A stretch of 64,000 nt of DNA, taken from positions 1 through 64,000 of the forward strand of contig NZ_JBBAXC010000016.1 of NCBI RefSeq assembly GCF_037120725.1, given 5' to 3'. Source of the stretch: Bacillus spongiae (GTDB lineage: Bacteria; Bacillota; Bacilli; Bacillales; Bacillaceae_K). Positions 56,287 through 64,000 of the stretch are shown in pieces. Position 1 is the stretch's first letter. Each line of letters opens with the position of its first letter. The translations under genes were made by a program, and so were the position numbers. Under the pieces are notes generated by a model. The model saw only the letters and a list, made by a program, of their open reading frames with translations. It was not told the DNA's origin and searched no databases.

Positions 56287-57909
56287 ATGTCATCAAAATT
56301 ATTTCGAGGTACTCTCATTTTATCGTTAGGGACATATATATCCAAATTTTTGGGCTTGTTTTATGTTATTCCATTTTATGCACTTATTGGTGGCGAGGAT
56401 AATGCTGCCCTATTTTCATATGGTTACACACCATATACGATATTTTTATCAATTGCGACAGCGGGTGTACCATTAGCTGTATCGAAATTCATTTCAAAAT
56501 ATAATACGTTAGGCGAATATGAGGTAGGACGAAAGCTTTTTAAGTCAGGACTTCTTGTTATGGTTTTAACAGGTATCGCTTCCTTTATCGTTATGTATGC
56601 TTTTGCTCCTTATTTCGCAGACATAACGATAGCTTATAATGATGAACAGAAGGTGAAGGTCGAAGATGTCACGACCGTGATTCGAGCCGTTAGCTTTGCG
56701 TTACTTATTATTCCGTTTATGAGTTTAATTCGAGGGTTTTTCCAAGGACATCAATCAATGGGGCCTTCAGCTGTCTCACAAGTTGTCGAGCAAATCGTTC
56801 GCATCGTCTTTTTACTAGCTGGGGTATTCTTCGTTTTAAAAGTAATGAATGGCTCTTTAACAACGGCAATAGCGCTCGCAACGTTCGCTGCATTTGTAGG
56901 AGGAGTTGCTTCCTTAGCCGTTTTAATGTGGTATTGGATAAAACGAAAGCCGAAGCTAGATGCATTGCCAAGTAAAAGTCCTGGTACGCTCACCATTTCC
57001 TATCGAGACATGTACAAGGAGATATTGGTTTATTCCGTTCCATTTGTATTCGTTGGCTTAGCAAATCCCCTTTTTCAAGTAATCGATCAATTCACAGTTA
57101 ATAAAGCAATGGGAGCGATTGGATTGGCAGCAGATGCCGACAGGTTCTTTGGAATATTAAACTTTAGTTCCCATAAGCTTGTTATTATCCCAGTATCATT
57201 AGCTACCGCCTTTTCCATGACGTTAATTCCATTAGTGACAGAATCGTTTGTAAAAGGAAGCCGAACCGAATTAAAACATCAGATTGACCAAACATTCCAA
57301 GTGTTGATGTATTTAACAATCCCAGCGGCTATTGGAATATCGATATTGGCAGAGCCAGCCTATACAATTTTTTACGACCATAGCATCGATGGGACAATGG
57401 TTCTTAGGGCATATGCACCTGTAGCCATCCTATTTGCTCTTTTTGCTGTGACAGCAGCGATTTTACAAGGAATTAATGAACAGAAGTATACGATATTAAG
57501 TCTATTAATTGGATTACTAGTGAAGTTAGTCCTTAATATCCCTCTCATTGAAAAGTTTCAAATATATGGAGCAATTATCGCTACAACATTAGGCTATTTA
57601 ATTGCCATTATCATTAATTTGTTCGTCATCAAGCATTATGCAAAATATAATTTTAAAATGGTAAGTAGAAGAGTGATGTTAATGGGGATTTTTAATATTG
57701 TCATGGCTATAGTGGTATGGATTGTGTATACACTATTACAGCTTCTATTAAATCCAGCTAACACCTTATCTGCAGTTGTAATTGTGACCATCTGTGGAAC
57801 CATCGGAGCATCTCTCTATTTTTACTTAGGTTTTAGAAGCTATTTAATTGATAAATTATTTGGGGACCGTGCAATAAAGTTACGTAGAAAACTGGGCTTA
57901 GGCTCTTGA
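56287..57909 (+). CDS. murJ: Lipid II flippase MurJ (YtgP)
   Basis: A 540-residue membrane protein of the MOP/MviN type with about 14 hydrophobic segments, starting FRGTLILSLGTYISKFLGLFY. In B. subtilis YtgP has been identified as MurJ, which moves lipid II across the membrane for peptidoglycan synthesis. Polysaccharide export is the older annotation. AGGGA precedes the ATG. It is followed 35 bases later by a pseudouridine synthase gene, probably in the same unit. Confidence 0.9.
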   Translation: MSSKLFRGTLILSLGTYISKFLGLFYVIPFYALIGGEDNAALFSYGYTPYTIFLSIATAGVPLAVSKFISKYNTLGEYEVGRKLFKSGLLVMVLTGIASFIVMYAFAPYFADITIAYNDEQKVKVEDVTTVIRAVSFALLIIPFMSLIRGFFQGHQSMGPSAVSQVVEQIVRIVFLLAGVFFVLKVMNGSLTTAIALATFAAFVGGVASLAVLMWYWIKRKPKLDALPSKSPGTLTISYRDMYKEILVYSVPFVFVGLANPLFQVIDQFTVNKAMGAIGLAADADRFFGILNFSSHKLVIIPVSLATAFSMTLIPLVTESFVKGSRTELKHQIDQTFQVLMYLTIPAAIGISILAEPAYTIFYDHSIDGTMVLRAYAPVAILFALFAVTAAILQGINEQKYTILSLLIGLLVKLVLNIPLIEKFQIYGAIIATTLGYLIAIIINLFVIKHYAKYNFKMVSRRVMLMGIFNIVMAIVVWIVYTLLQLLLNPANTLSAVVIVTICGTIGASLYFYLGFRSYLIDKLFGDRAIKLRRKLGLGS

Positions 57910-57944
57910 TGATAAATACTAATAAAGTTGAGAAAGGGTAAGGT

Positions 57945-58664
57945 ATGAGATTAGATAAACTACTAGCAAACATGGGCTATGGAAGTCGAAAGGAAGCTAA
58001 GCAGTTATTAAAGGGTGGAGGAGTCCTTGTAAACGGAGTCCCAGCTAAAGACGGAAAACAACATATTGAACCTGAAAGTGATCATATAACGGTGAATGGA
58101 GAAAGGATCGAGTATAAAGAATATATATATTTAATGATGAATAAGCCACCAGGAGTGCTATCTGCAACAGAGGATAAGTATGATGAAACAGTGATTGATT
58201 TGTTAGAATTTGAAGATGCAGTTTATCAGCCATTCCCTGTCGGACGATTAGACAAAGATACGGAAGGACTTATGCTCATCACAAATGATGGTCAGCTTTC
58301 CCATTCTCTCTTATCTCCGAAGAAACATGTCCCAAAAACTTATTACGCAAAAATAGCTGGAAAGGTAACAGAAGCGGACATACTTACATTTAAAAGGGGA
58401 GTCAAGCTTGATGATGGGTATGTCACAAAACCGGGAGATTTGGAAATCCTGTTATCTGAAGAAAATTCTGAAATCCTTCTTACCATTATGGAAGGTAAGT
58501 TTCATCAAGTAAAAAGAATGTTTGAAGCAGTAGGAAAGCATGTTACGTATTTAAAGCGAGTCTCAATGGGATCTTTAAAATTAGATGAGAGCCTATCATT
58601 AGGAGAATATCGTGAATTAACAGACGAAGAGGTTAAATTATTGAAGTCGTTTAATAATATTTAA
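57945..58664 (+). CDS. ytzG: RsuA-family pseudouridine synthase YtzG
   Basis: A 239-residue enzyme with an N-terminal S4 RNA-binding domain (1-55, MRLDKLLANMGYGSRKEAKQ) and the RsuA/RluB/E/F catalytic domain with GRLDKDTEGL, Asp103 being the nucleophile. By family it modifies 16S or 23S rRNA; the exact uridine is not evident. AAAGGGTAAGG precedes the ATG. A terminator follows at 58688. Confidence 0.93.
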   Translation: MRLDKLLANMGYGSRKEAKQLLKGGGVLVNGVPAKDGKQHIEPESDHITVNGERIEYKEYIYLMMNKPPGVLSATEDKYDETVIDLLEFEDAVYQPFPVGRLDKDTEGLMLITNDGQLSHSLLSPKKHVPKTYYAKIAGKVTEADILTFKRGVKLDDGYVTKPGDLEILLSEENSEILLTIMEGKFHQVKRMFEAVGKHVTYLKRVSMGSLKLDESLSLGEYRELTDEEVKLLKSFNNI

Positions 58665-58687
58665 TAACTCATGTCAAAATCATCAAT

Positions 58688-58718
58688 AAAAAACCTCGCT
58701 TATTCAGCGAGGTTTTTA
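58688..58718. terminator. Bidirectional terminator between ytzG and ytzE
   Basis: AAAACCTCGCT and AGCGAGGTTTT pair perfectly around a five-base loop with A and T runs on both sides. Confidence 0.92.
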
Positions 58719-58730
58719 GATTATCTATCG

Positions 58731-58955
58731 TTAAGAAGAAATTTTGACCTTTTTTTGAGTTGTTGTCCATCTGCCTCGACTAGGACTTTCGACCAAGTCG
58801 TTATATGCTAGAACGTTTAAATCTCGTTGAACCGTCCGAGGAGTGATTCCAAATTCCTCGACTAGGTCTTGCGTTGTGACGGTTCCATTGTCTTTAATAA
58901 ACATGTAGACGGATTTAATGCGCGTAAGCATTCGATTAGTAGAAGGTTTCAACAA
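58731..58955 (-). CDS. ytzE: DeoR-type helix-turn-helix protein YtzE
   Basis: A 74-residue protein consisting of little more than a DeoR-type winged helix (LTRIKSVYMFIKDNGTVTTQ, then DLVEEFGITPRTVQRDLNVL). It lacks the sugar-phosphate sensor domain of full DeoR regulators. Start TTG 58955 lies seven bases after GGAG; ATG at residue 9 lacks a ribosome site. Targets unknown; location matches ytzE of B. subtilis. Confidence 0.85.
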   Translation of the reverse strand: MLKPSTNRMLTRIKSVYMFIKDNGTVTTQDLVEEFGITPRTVQRDLNVLAYNDLVESPSRGRWTTTQKKVKISS

Positions 58956-59377
58956 ACCACTCCCTCATCATTTTTCCTCTGGCATAGACGACGGATAGCT
59001 ACGGATGGACAAGAAGACGTCCAAGAATATCTTAGTCTCTCTCCGAGCAAACAACTCCTTTATGTAAGGTATGTTTATGATTTTATTTATATATTTATTT
59101 TACCTCTTTATGCTTAATAATACTAGGAAATGTTGAAATTTACAAAAAATTTCCCTTTCTGTATTCACATTTAGTCGACAGTCCCTCAAATTCCATCTAT
59201 AGAGAAATATTTTCCCTTTATACAATGGGGTTAAGGAAGCTATATTTCTATACAAAATAAGGGTGATAAAAGGGATCATGGATAAACAGGAAAAAATATT
59301 TTCTTTGTTTTCTTTCTAATTGTATTGAATTGAGTTTACAATAGGAATCAGATACAGCATAAAAAAGGAGACAGAAA
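58956..59377. other. AT-rich intergenic region before pepV
   Basis: No gene is seen. TACAAT (59337-59342) may be the pepV -10, with no clear -35 at the right distance. Confidence 0.4.
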
Positions 59378-60796
59378 ATGAAGCAGATTAATTGGATGGA
59401 AGAAGTAGAAAAGCGAAAAAATGAGCTTTTAGCAAATACAAAATCACTGCTGCAAATTAAAAGTGTATTAAATGATACACAGGCTTCGTCAAATGCCCCA
59501 TTCGGTCAAGGAGTAAAAGAGGCTTTAGATTATATGCTAAATATGGGAGAAAGAGATGGATTTATAAGTAAAAATGTTGAAAACGTTGCTGGACATTTAG
59601 AGTTTGGTGAAGGGAAAGAGTTATTGGGAATTCTTTGCCACGTCGATGTTGTACCAGAAGGGGACGGCTGGAGCGTCGACCCATTTAGTGGAGAAATAAA
59701 GGATGGGAAAATCTTTGCTAGAGGAGCTATTGATGATAAAGGGCCAACAATGGCAGCTTACTTTGCAATGAAAATTGTCAAAGAACTAGGAGTCCCTTTA
59801 AAAAAACGAGTTCGCATGATAATTGGAACGGATGAAGAAAGTGAATGGCGCTGTGTCGATACATATTTTAAGCATGAAGAAATGCCAACAATGGGATTTG
59901 CTCCAGATGCTGATTTTCCAATCATTCATGCTGAAAAAGGAATCGCAGATTTTGATATAGTTGTTCCGTTAAAGAGCTTGCCTGAGCTTCATCACAAATA
60001 TGAACTGCTATCCTTATCATCAGGTAGGCGATACAATATGGTTCCTGATTTTGCTGAAGCGGCTATTCTTGTTCAAGAGGACCCGACTATCATTTGTCAG
60101 TCCTTTGACGATTTTTTAAAAAAGGGTAATTTAGAAGGTAGCTATTATATAGAAAATGGTCAACTATATCTTCAATTAAAAGGAATATCTGCTCACGGAA
60201 GTACTCCTCAAAATGGTAAGAATGCTGGTTTATTACTAGCGACGTTTTTAAGTGATTATGATTTTGATGAAAATGGAGCGAAGTACCTTGAAGCAGCAAC
60301 AAGCTGGTTTGTTAATGATGTACATGGAGAAAAATTAGGAATATATTATCAAGATGATGTGACAGGACCGCTCACAATAAATGTTGGAATCCTGAATTAT
60401 GAGAAAGGGATTGAAGGGAAATTTGGGTTAAATATGCGTTATCCCGTCACCTTTAAGCTAGAAGAAGCAAAAATGAAGCTGCAAAATCTTTTCTCAGAAA
60501 AAGGATATATAATAAAGAATTTTACGGATTCGAAACCTCATCATGTGGATGAGAAAGAAGAATTGATTCAAACATTAAAGAGAGTCTACGAAGAGCAAAC
60601 GGGAGATAAAGCGGAGTTAATTGCTATAGGTGGAGGAACGTATGCTCGTTCTTTAGCAGCAGGAGTGGCATTTGGACCACTTTTCCCAGGAAGAGAAGAT
60701 ATTGCCCACCAAAAAGATGAATATATGTATGTAGAAGATTTGTTAAAAGTTACGGCTATTTATGCTCAAGCGATATATGAATTAGCTACAAAATAA
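59378..60796 (+). CDS. pepV: Dipeptidase PepV (M20 family)
   Basis: A 472-residue metallo-dipeptidase. Metal ligands and catalytic residues are visible: His88 and Asp90 in CHVDVVPEGD, Asp120 in GAIDDKG, Glu153/154 in TDEES, and the C-terminal His in IAHQKDE. The large insertion domain with PepV-type lid is present. It cleaves dipeptides with unblocked N-terminus in the cytosol. AAAAAAGGAGAC precedes the ATG. Known as ytjP in B. subtilis. Followed closely by dat. Confidence 0.93.
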   Translation: MKQINWMEEVEKRKNELLANTKSLLQIKSVLNDTQASSNAPFGQGVKEALDYMLNMGERDGFISKNVENVAGHLEFGEGKELLGILCHVDVVPEGDGWSVDPFSGEIKDGKIFARGAIDDKGPTMAAYFAMKIVKELGVPLKKRVRMIIGTDEESEWRCVDTYFKHEEMPTMGFAPDADFPIIHAEKGIADFDIVVPLKSLPELHHKYELLSLSSGRRYNMVPDFAEAAILVQEDPTIICQSFDDFLKKGNLEGSYYIENGQLYLQLKGISAHGSTPQNGKNAGLLLATFLSDYDFDENGAKYLEAATSWFVNDVHGEKLGIYYQDDVTGPLTINVGILNYEKGIEGKFGLNMRYPVTFKLEEAKMKLQNLFSEKGYIIKNFTDSKPHHVDEKEELIQTLKRVYEEQTGDKAELIAIGGGTYARSLAAGVAFGPLFPGREDIAHQKDEYMYVEDLLKVTAIYAQAIYELATK

Positions 60797-60818
60797 AATA
60801 GAAATGAGGTTGGGACTA

Positions 60819-61673
60819 GTGGAGAAGGTTTTATATAATGGAGAAATTGTGAATCGTTCAGATTGCTCTGTTCAATTGGAAGATCGTGGATATCAATTTG
60901 GGGATGGAATTTATGAAGTTATACGAGTTTATCAAGGGAAATTTTTTACCTTAGAAGAACATCTCGATCGGTTATTCCTAAGTGCAAAAAAATTAAGCAT
61001 GGACTCTTCGTTGGACTATACAACTTTACTATCATTATTAAAAAAATTGGTAGACGTTAATGGAGTGGTGAATGGAACCGTCTATCTACAATGGACTAGA
61101 GGTGTAGCAAAGAGGCACCACCAATTTCCTGTGCCATCCGCTAAAGGGACAATTATCGCTTATACAAACTCACTAGAACGTCCAATTTCAAATATCCAAA
61201 ATGGAGTAAGTGCAAAGCTAGTTGAAGACATTCGCTGGCTTCGGTGTGATATTAAAAGTTTAAATTTGCTTGGTAACGTTTTGGCAAAGGAGGAAGCGAT
61301 AAAGGCAGACTGCTTTGAAGCTATATTACATCGTGGCGAAATTGTTACAGAAGGATCATCGTCTAATGTATATATGGTGAAAGAAGGGAAACTATACACT
61401 CATCCTGTCTCAAATCTTATCCTTGAGGGAATTACACGAAAGGTTGTTAAAAGAATTTGTGGAGAGGAAAATGTAAGCCTAATTGAACGCCAATTTACGG
61501 TAGAGGACCTAAAATCAGCAGATGAAGTGTTCATAACTAGTACTACTGCTGAAGTTATGCCTATTATTAACATTGATAATGAACCAGTGGGTGGTGGTAA
61601 GCCTGGTAAACTCACTGTGCTATTGCAAAATCGATTTCAAGATCAAATTAATCAGTTAGGTGCTCTCCATTAA
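60819..61673 (+). CDS. dat: D-alanine aminotransferase
   Basis: A 284-residue PLP fold type IV aminotransferase. Family marks: LEDRGYQFGDGIYEVIRVY (near residues 20-38), cofactor Lys in RCDIKSLNLLGN, and EGSSSNVYMV plus ITRKVV. It supplies D-glutamate and D-alanine for the cell wall. I prefer GTG 60819, nine bases after GAGG; ATG 60804 would add five residues and overlaps that site. It follows pepV by 22 bases, probably one operon. Confidence 0.92.
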   Translation: MEKVLYNGEIVNRSDCSVQLEDRGYQFGDGIYEVIRVYQGKFFTLEEHLDRLFLSAKKLSMDSSLDYTTLLSLLKKLVDVNGVVNGTVYLQWTRGVAKRHHQFPVPSAKGTIIAYTNSLERPISNIQNGVSAKLVEDIRWLRCDIKSLNLLGNVLAKEEAIKADCFEAILHRGEIVTEGSSSNVYMVKEGKLYTHPVSNLILEGITRKVVKRICGEENVSLIERQFTVEDLKSADEVFITSTTAEVMPIINIDNEPVGGGKPGKLTVLLQNRFQDQINQLGALH

Positions 61674-61766
61674 TATGGGTACTGAAATAAAACATTGCTT
61701 AATGAAGAACTCGTTGTTCATCAATTTGAGCGGCTATAATTATTTTGTGATAAAAAAATAAGAGAC

Positions 61767-61822
61767 AAAAGAAGCTACAATACAACGAAAATAGAAATAA
61801 CGAAGTATTGTAGCTCTTTTTT
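61767..61822. terminator. Bidirectional terminator between dat and the cysteine synthase gene
   Basis: AGCTACAATAC and GTATTGTAGCT form a perfect 11-bp stem with a 21-base loop and flanking AAAAGA/TCTTTT. Confidence 0.87.
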
Positions 61823-61841
61823 GTTGAACGAATGAAGTGTT

Positions 61842-62774
61842 CTATTCAAAACGAAAGACGTCGCTTGATAAATAACGCTCGCCGGTATCACAAGCAATAC
61901 TAATAACAACATCATTTGGTGAGAGCGTTTTGGCCACTTGAACCGCGGTAAAGCATGCCGCACCAGAAGAGGGGCCAACTAATATTCCTTCTTCACTTGC
62001 TAGTCTACGTGTAATAGTATAAGCGTCTTCATCCTGAATTTGATGAATTTTATCATATATATTTTGGTTTAATATTGGCGGAATAAACCCAGGGCTTGTT
62101 CCAACAAGTTTATGTTTACCTGGCTTTCCTCCTGATAAAACAGGAGAGCCAGCAGGTTCAACAACATGAATTTGTAAATCTAAATAATGCTCTCGTAAAA
62201 CCTCTCCAGTCCCAGTTATGGTTCCACCTGTCCCAGCAGTAGCAACAAAAGCCGAAAGGGGTTTTCCCATTTGCTTCATTGCGTCAATGATTTCATTGGC
62301 GGTTGTCCTTCGATGAGCATTTGGATTAGCAGAATTTTCAAATTGCATTGGCATAAAACTGTTAGGGATACTGTTAACAAGTTCTTGTGCTTTTTTAATT
62401 GCGCCGGGCATTTTATTAGCACTAGGAGTAAGGACAACTTGAGCTCCGTATGCTTTCAAGAGATTGATTCTTTCTTGTGTACTTGAATCGGGCATTACTA
62501 AAATGGCTTTATATCCCCTTGCTGCGGCATTCATCGCTAGCCCAATTCCTGTATTTCCACTCGTAGGTTCTATAATCGTGGAGCCTGGTGTGAGGAGTCC
62601 AGCTTGTTCTGCTTCTATAATCATTTGAAAGGCAGCTCGATCCTTAACACTTTTACTTGGGTTATAAAATTCTAATTTTAAGTAGATATCAGCCCCGTCG
62701 GTAGGACTTAAGGAATTTAATTTAACTAAAGGGGTATCCCCTATTAGGTCAGCAATATTATGAACTACTTTCAT
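61842..62774 (-). CDS. ytkP: Cysteine synthase (O-acetylserine sulfhydrylase), YtkP type
   Basis: A 310-residue PLP enzyme. The cofactor Lys44 lies in PSKSVKDR, with the substrate loop PTSGNTGIGLAMNAAARGY and phosphate-binding GTGGTITGTGEVLRE. It makes cysteine from O-acetylserine and sulfide. By position it is the counterpart of ytkP, the second CysK-like protein of B. subtilis. The start is ATG after GAAAGGACATTACAC. No CymR or CysK complex site is evident. Confidence 0.9.
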   Translation of the reverse strand: MKVVHNIADLIGDTPLVKLNSLSPTDGADIYLKLEFYNPSKSVKDRAAFQMIIEAEQAGLLTPGSTIIEPTSGNTGIGLAMNAAARGYKAILVMPDSSTQERINLLKAYGAQVVLTPSANKMPGAIKKAQELVNSIPNSFMPMQFENSANPNAHRRTTANEIIDAMKQMGKPLSAFVATAGTGGTITGTGEVLREHYLDLQIHVVEPAGSPVLSGGKPGKHKLVGTSPGFIPPILNQNIYDKIHQIQDEDAYTITRRLASEEGILVGPSSGAACFTAVQVAKTLSPNDVVISIACDTGERYLSSDVFRFE

Positions 62775-62911
62775 GTGTAATGTCCTTTCTTCATTTAGTT
62801 AGTTATATTTTACCTATATCGCTAGCGGTAATCAAACATCTAAATACTACTACTTCTTTACCCGAAATTTGCTAAAATATGATTATCACCGTTTATGAAA
62901 GGGTTTCTATT

Positions 62912-63463
62912 ATGAAAGCGCATTTTTTTCTAGCTGTACCATTAATGAAATCTGTAAAAAAATCTTTGTATGAATGGACACAGTCGGTCGAACAACGCTT
63001 TCCTTTTCAGCGTTGGGTTCACCAAGAAGATTATCATCTTACCCTAGTTTTTTTAGGAGAGGTGACAAGTGAGCAAGTAATGTTATTACAAGAAAAGCTG
63101 AAACTTTTACCATTTTCCCCTTTTATGATAACCATTAATCGTATTGGTACGTTTGGAAAACAAGAAAATCCTCGTGTTTTTTGGGCAGGTATAAAAGAAA
63201 GCGAAGAGCTTTATCGATTGCGAGAGTATGTGTATAAGGTTTGTCAAGAAGCGACTTTTCAATTAGAGAAACGCCCATTTTCTCCTCATGTCACAATCGC
63301 TAGAAAATGGAAAGGGGAAAGCAACTATTTACCATTAATGGAAAAAGATACTCTTGATAATTTGAACTCTTCTTTTATAGTTAAGGATATTGTTCTTTAT
63401 CAAACACATATGGATAGACTTCCAAAATATGAAGTAATTCAAAATTTTCCTTTAATGAAGTAA
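62912..63463 (+). CDS. thpR: RNA 2',3'-cyclic phosphodiesterase ThpR (YtlP)
   Basis: A 183-residue 2H phosphoesterase. Both HxTx motifs are present: HLTL (His42, Thr44) and HVTI (His126, Thr128). It opens 2',3'-cyclic phosphates on RNA ends. AAAGGG lies about nine bases before ATG 62912; an in-frame start at 62879 has no ribosome site. Nineteen bases separate it from the next gene, so an operon is likely. Confidence 0.93.
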   Translation: MKAHFFLAVPLMKSVKKSLYEWTQSVEQRFPFQRWVHQEDYHLTLVFLGEVTSEQVMLLQEKLKLLPFSPFMITINRIGTFGKQENPRVFWAGIKESEELYRLREYVYKVCQEATFQLEKRPFSPHVTIARKWKGESNYLPLMEKDTLDNLNSSFIVKDIVLYQTHMDRLPKYEVIQNFPLMK

Positions 63464-63481
63464 TTAAGAAAGGAAAGAAAG

Positions 63482-64000
63482 ATGGCTCAGTTAATAAAAC
63501 TGCAAGATTATATTTCACGATATGAAGTAGATATATTTCGGTACCCTACTCAGTTTGTTCGATTGAAAAAACAACAATGGGAAAAGGTATATGGAATGTG
63601 GAAAAAGGATGGAATAGCAGAAAATAGTAATTACGAAGATGATTCTCATAACGATATTTTGGAAAAGCCTCTTCATAGGAAACTGAAATTATTGTTTAAT
63701 AAAGAGAGGGAAACGGAAAGAGTTTTATTCGATCAAAGTCGTGAGGAAGATAATGATACGATGTTGTTTTTTACTAATTTTCAAACTTTCCCTGAAAAAG
63801 AGGTAGAGTTGAAAAAACAGTTTCTGGATCAACTTTTCCATTTTCAACTTAAATGGGCTAGCTCTACATTAATTGAGAAGTCTTTTGTTGATTCTAGTTA
63901 TAATCGAGACCAAAATCTACGTTATTTTCTACAACGTTTTCCTGATAACTATTTATTAATTTATAATCCTGTGCTTCAATTGAAGAATGCGCCTGTTGAA
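63482..64000 (+). CDS. ytlQ: YtlQ-like protein, truncated by the window edge
   Basis: The first 173 codons of an open frame that runs off the right edge. It begins MAQLIKLQDYISRYEVDIFR and has YPTQFVRLKKQQWEKVYGMW; the remainder is charged and helical. It matches in position and start sequence the YtlQ proteins of Bacillus, of unknown function. AAGAAAGGAAAGAAAG precedes the ATG. Any C-terminal domain cannot be seen. Confidence 0.65.
   Translation, partial: MAQLIKLQDYISRYEVDIFRYPTQFVRLKKQQWEKVYGMWKKDGIAENSNYEDDSHNDILEKPLHRKLKLLFNKERETERVLFDQSREEDNDTMLFFTNFQTFPEKEVELKKQFLDQLFHFQLKWASSTLIEKSFVDSSYNRDQNLRYFLQRFPDNYLLIYNPVLQLKNAPVE

Overview
The window is chromosomal DNA of a low-GC, endospore-forming Bacillaceae bacterium. 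Genes are AT-rich with strong GGAGG ribosome sites, and TTG and GTG starts are common. Spore genes (SspH behind a sigma-G-type promoter, Cse60, a YteA-type DksA relative), a complete menaquinone pathway, a SAM-I riboswitch on metK and a T-box on leuS all point the same way. From about 10.7 kb onward the gene order follows, from memory, the 'yt' region of Bacillus subtilis (yteA, men genes, ythAB, luxS, ytkCD, ytlACD, ytmAB, pckA, metK, ytoA, ytpB, ytqAB, yttB, leuS, ytwF, ytfP, murJ/ytgP, ytzGE, pepV, ytkP, ytlP, ytlQ). It differs enough from B. subtilis (menA placed here, two M6 proteases, SDR/ArsR pair, LLM oxidoreductase) to be another genus or species.

Region 0-10.7 kb is accessory-like: short transcription units separated by AT-rich gaps. 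It holds a GrpB-family protein, a small cupin, a hybrid cluster protein (Hcp), a TetR regulator with an MFS pump, a DUF3231 protein, an APH-like kinase behind a structured leader, a Gfo/Idh/MocA oxidoreductase and a small cupredoxin lipoprotein. Hcp and the cupredoxin each carry a perfect TGTGA-N6-TCACA box, which suggests joint control by an Fnr/Crp-type regulator under low oxygen or nitrosative stress.

Region 10.7-23 kb is the quinone and respiration block: yteA and menA on the minus strand, then menF-menD-menH-menB-menE-menC on the plus strand behind a good sigma-A promoter, with an intrinsic terminator between menB and menE. The cytochrome bd-type quinol oxidase genes ythA-ythB, which would use the menaquinol, follow convergently.

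Region 23-36 kb holds yidD, luxS, small genes (ytzI, a DUF6154-type protein, a holin-like protein), a lipoprotein, the nudix hydrolase ytkD convergent with the ytlA-ytlC-ytlD ABC transporter, ytmA-ytmB, an acetyltransferase, pckA, and divergent from it metK under SAM-I control, then ytoA. Methionine recycling is linked here: MetK makes SAM and LuxS acts on its S-ribosylhomocysteine product.

Region 36-48 kb holds two paralogous secreted M6 (immune inhibitor A type) metalloproteases with near-identical upstream regions, flanking the terpene synthase ytpB. An LLM flavin oxidoreductase, an ArsR-SDR operon with a perfect 12-bp inverted-repeat operator, and the tRNA wobble modification pair ytqA-ytqB follow.

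Region 48-64 kb is mostly core genes: yttB, leuS with its T-box, ytwF, sspH, cse60, ytfP, the lipid II flippase murJ, pseudouridine synthase ytzG, ytzE, pepV, dat, a cysteine synthase, thpR and a truncated ytlQ at the right edge. I found no tRNA, rRNA, CRISPR array, intact insertion sequence or prophage, and no clear multi-gene novel system. The best leads are the paired Fnr-type boxes with the CuA-like lipoprotein, the switch-like leader of the APH kinase, and the protease duplication around ytpB.
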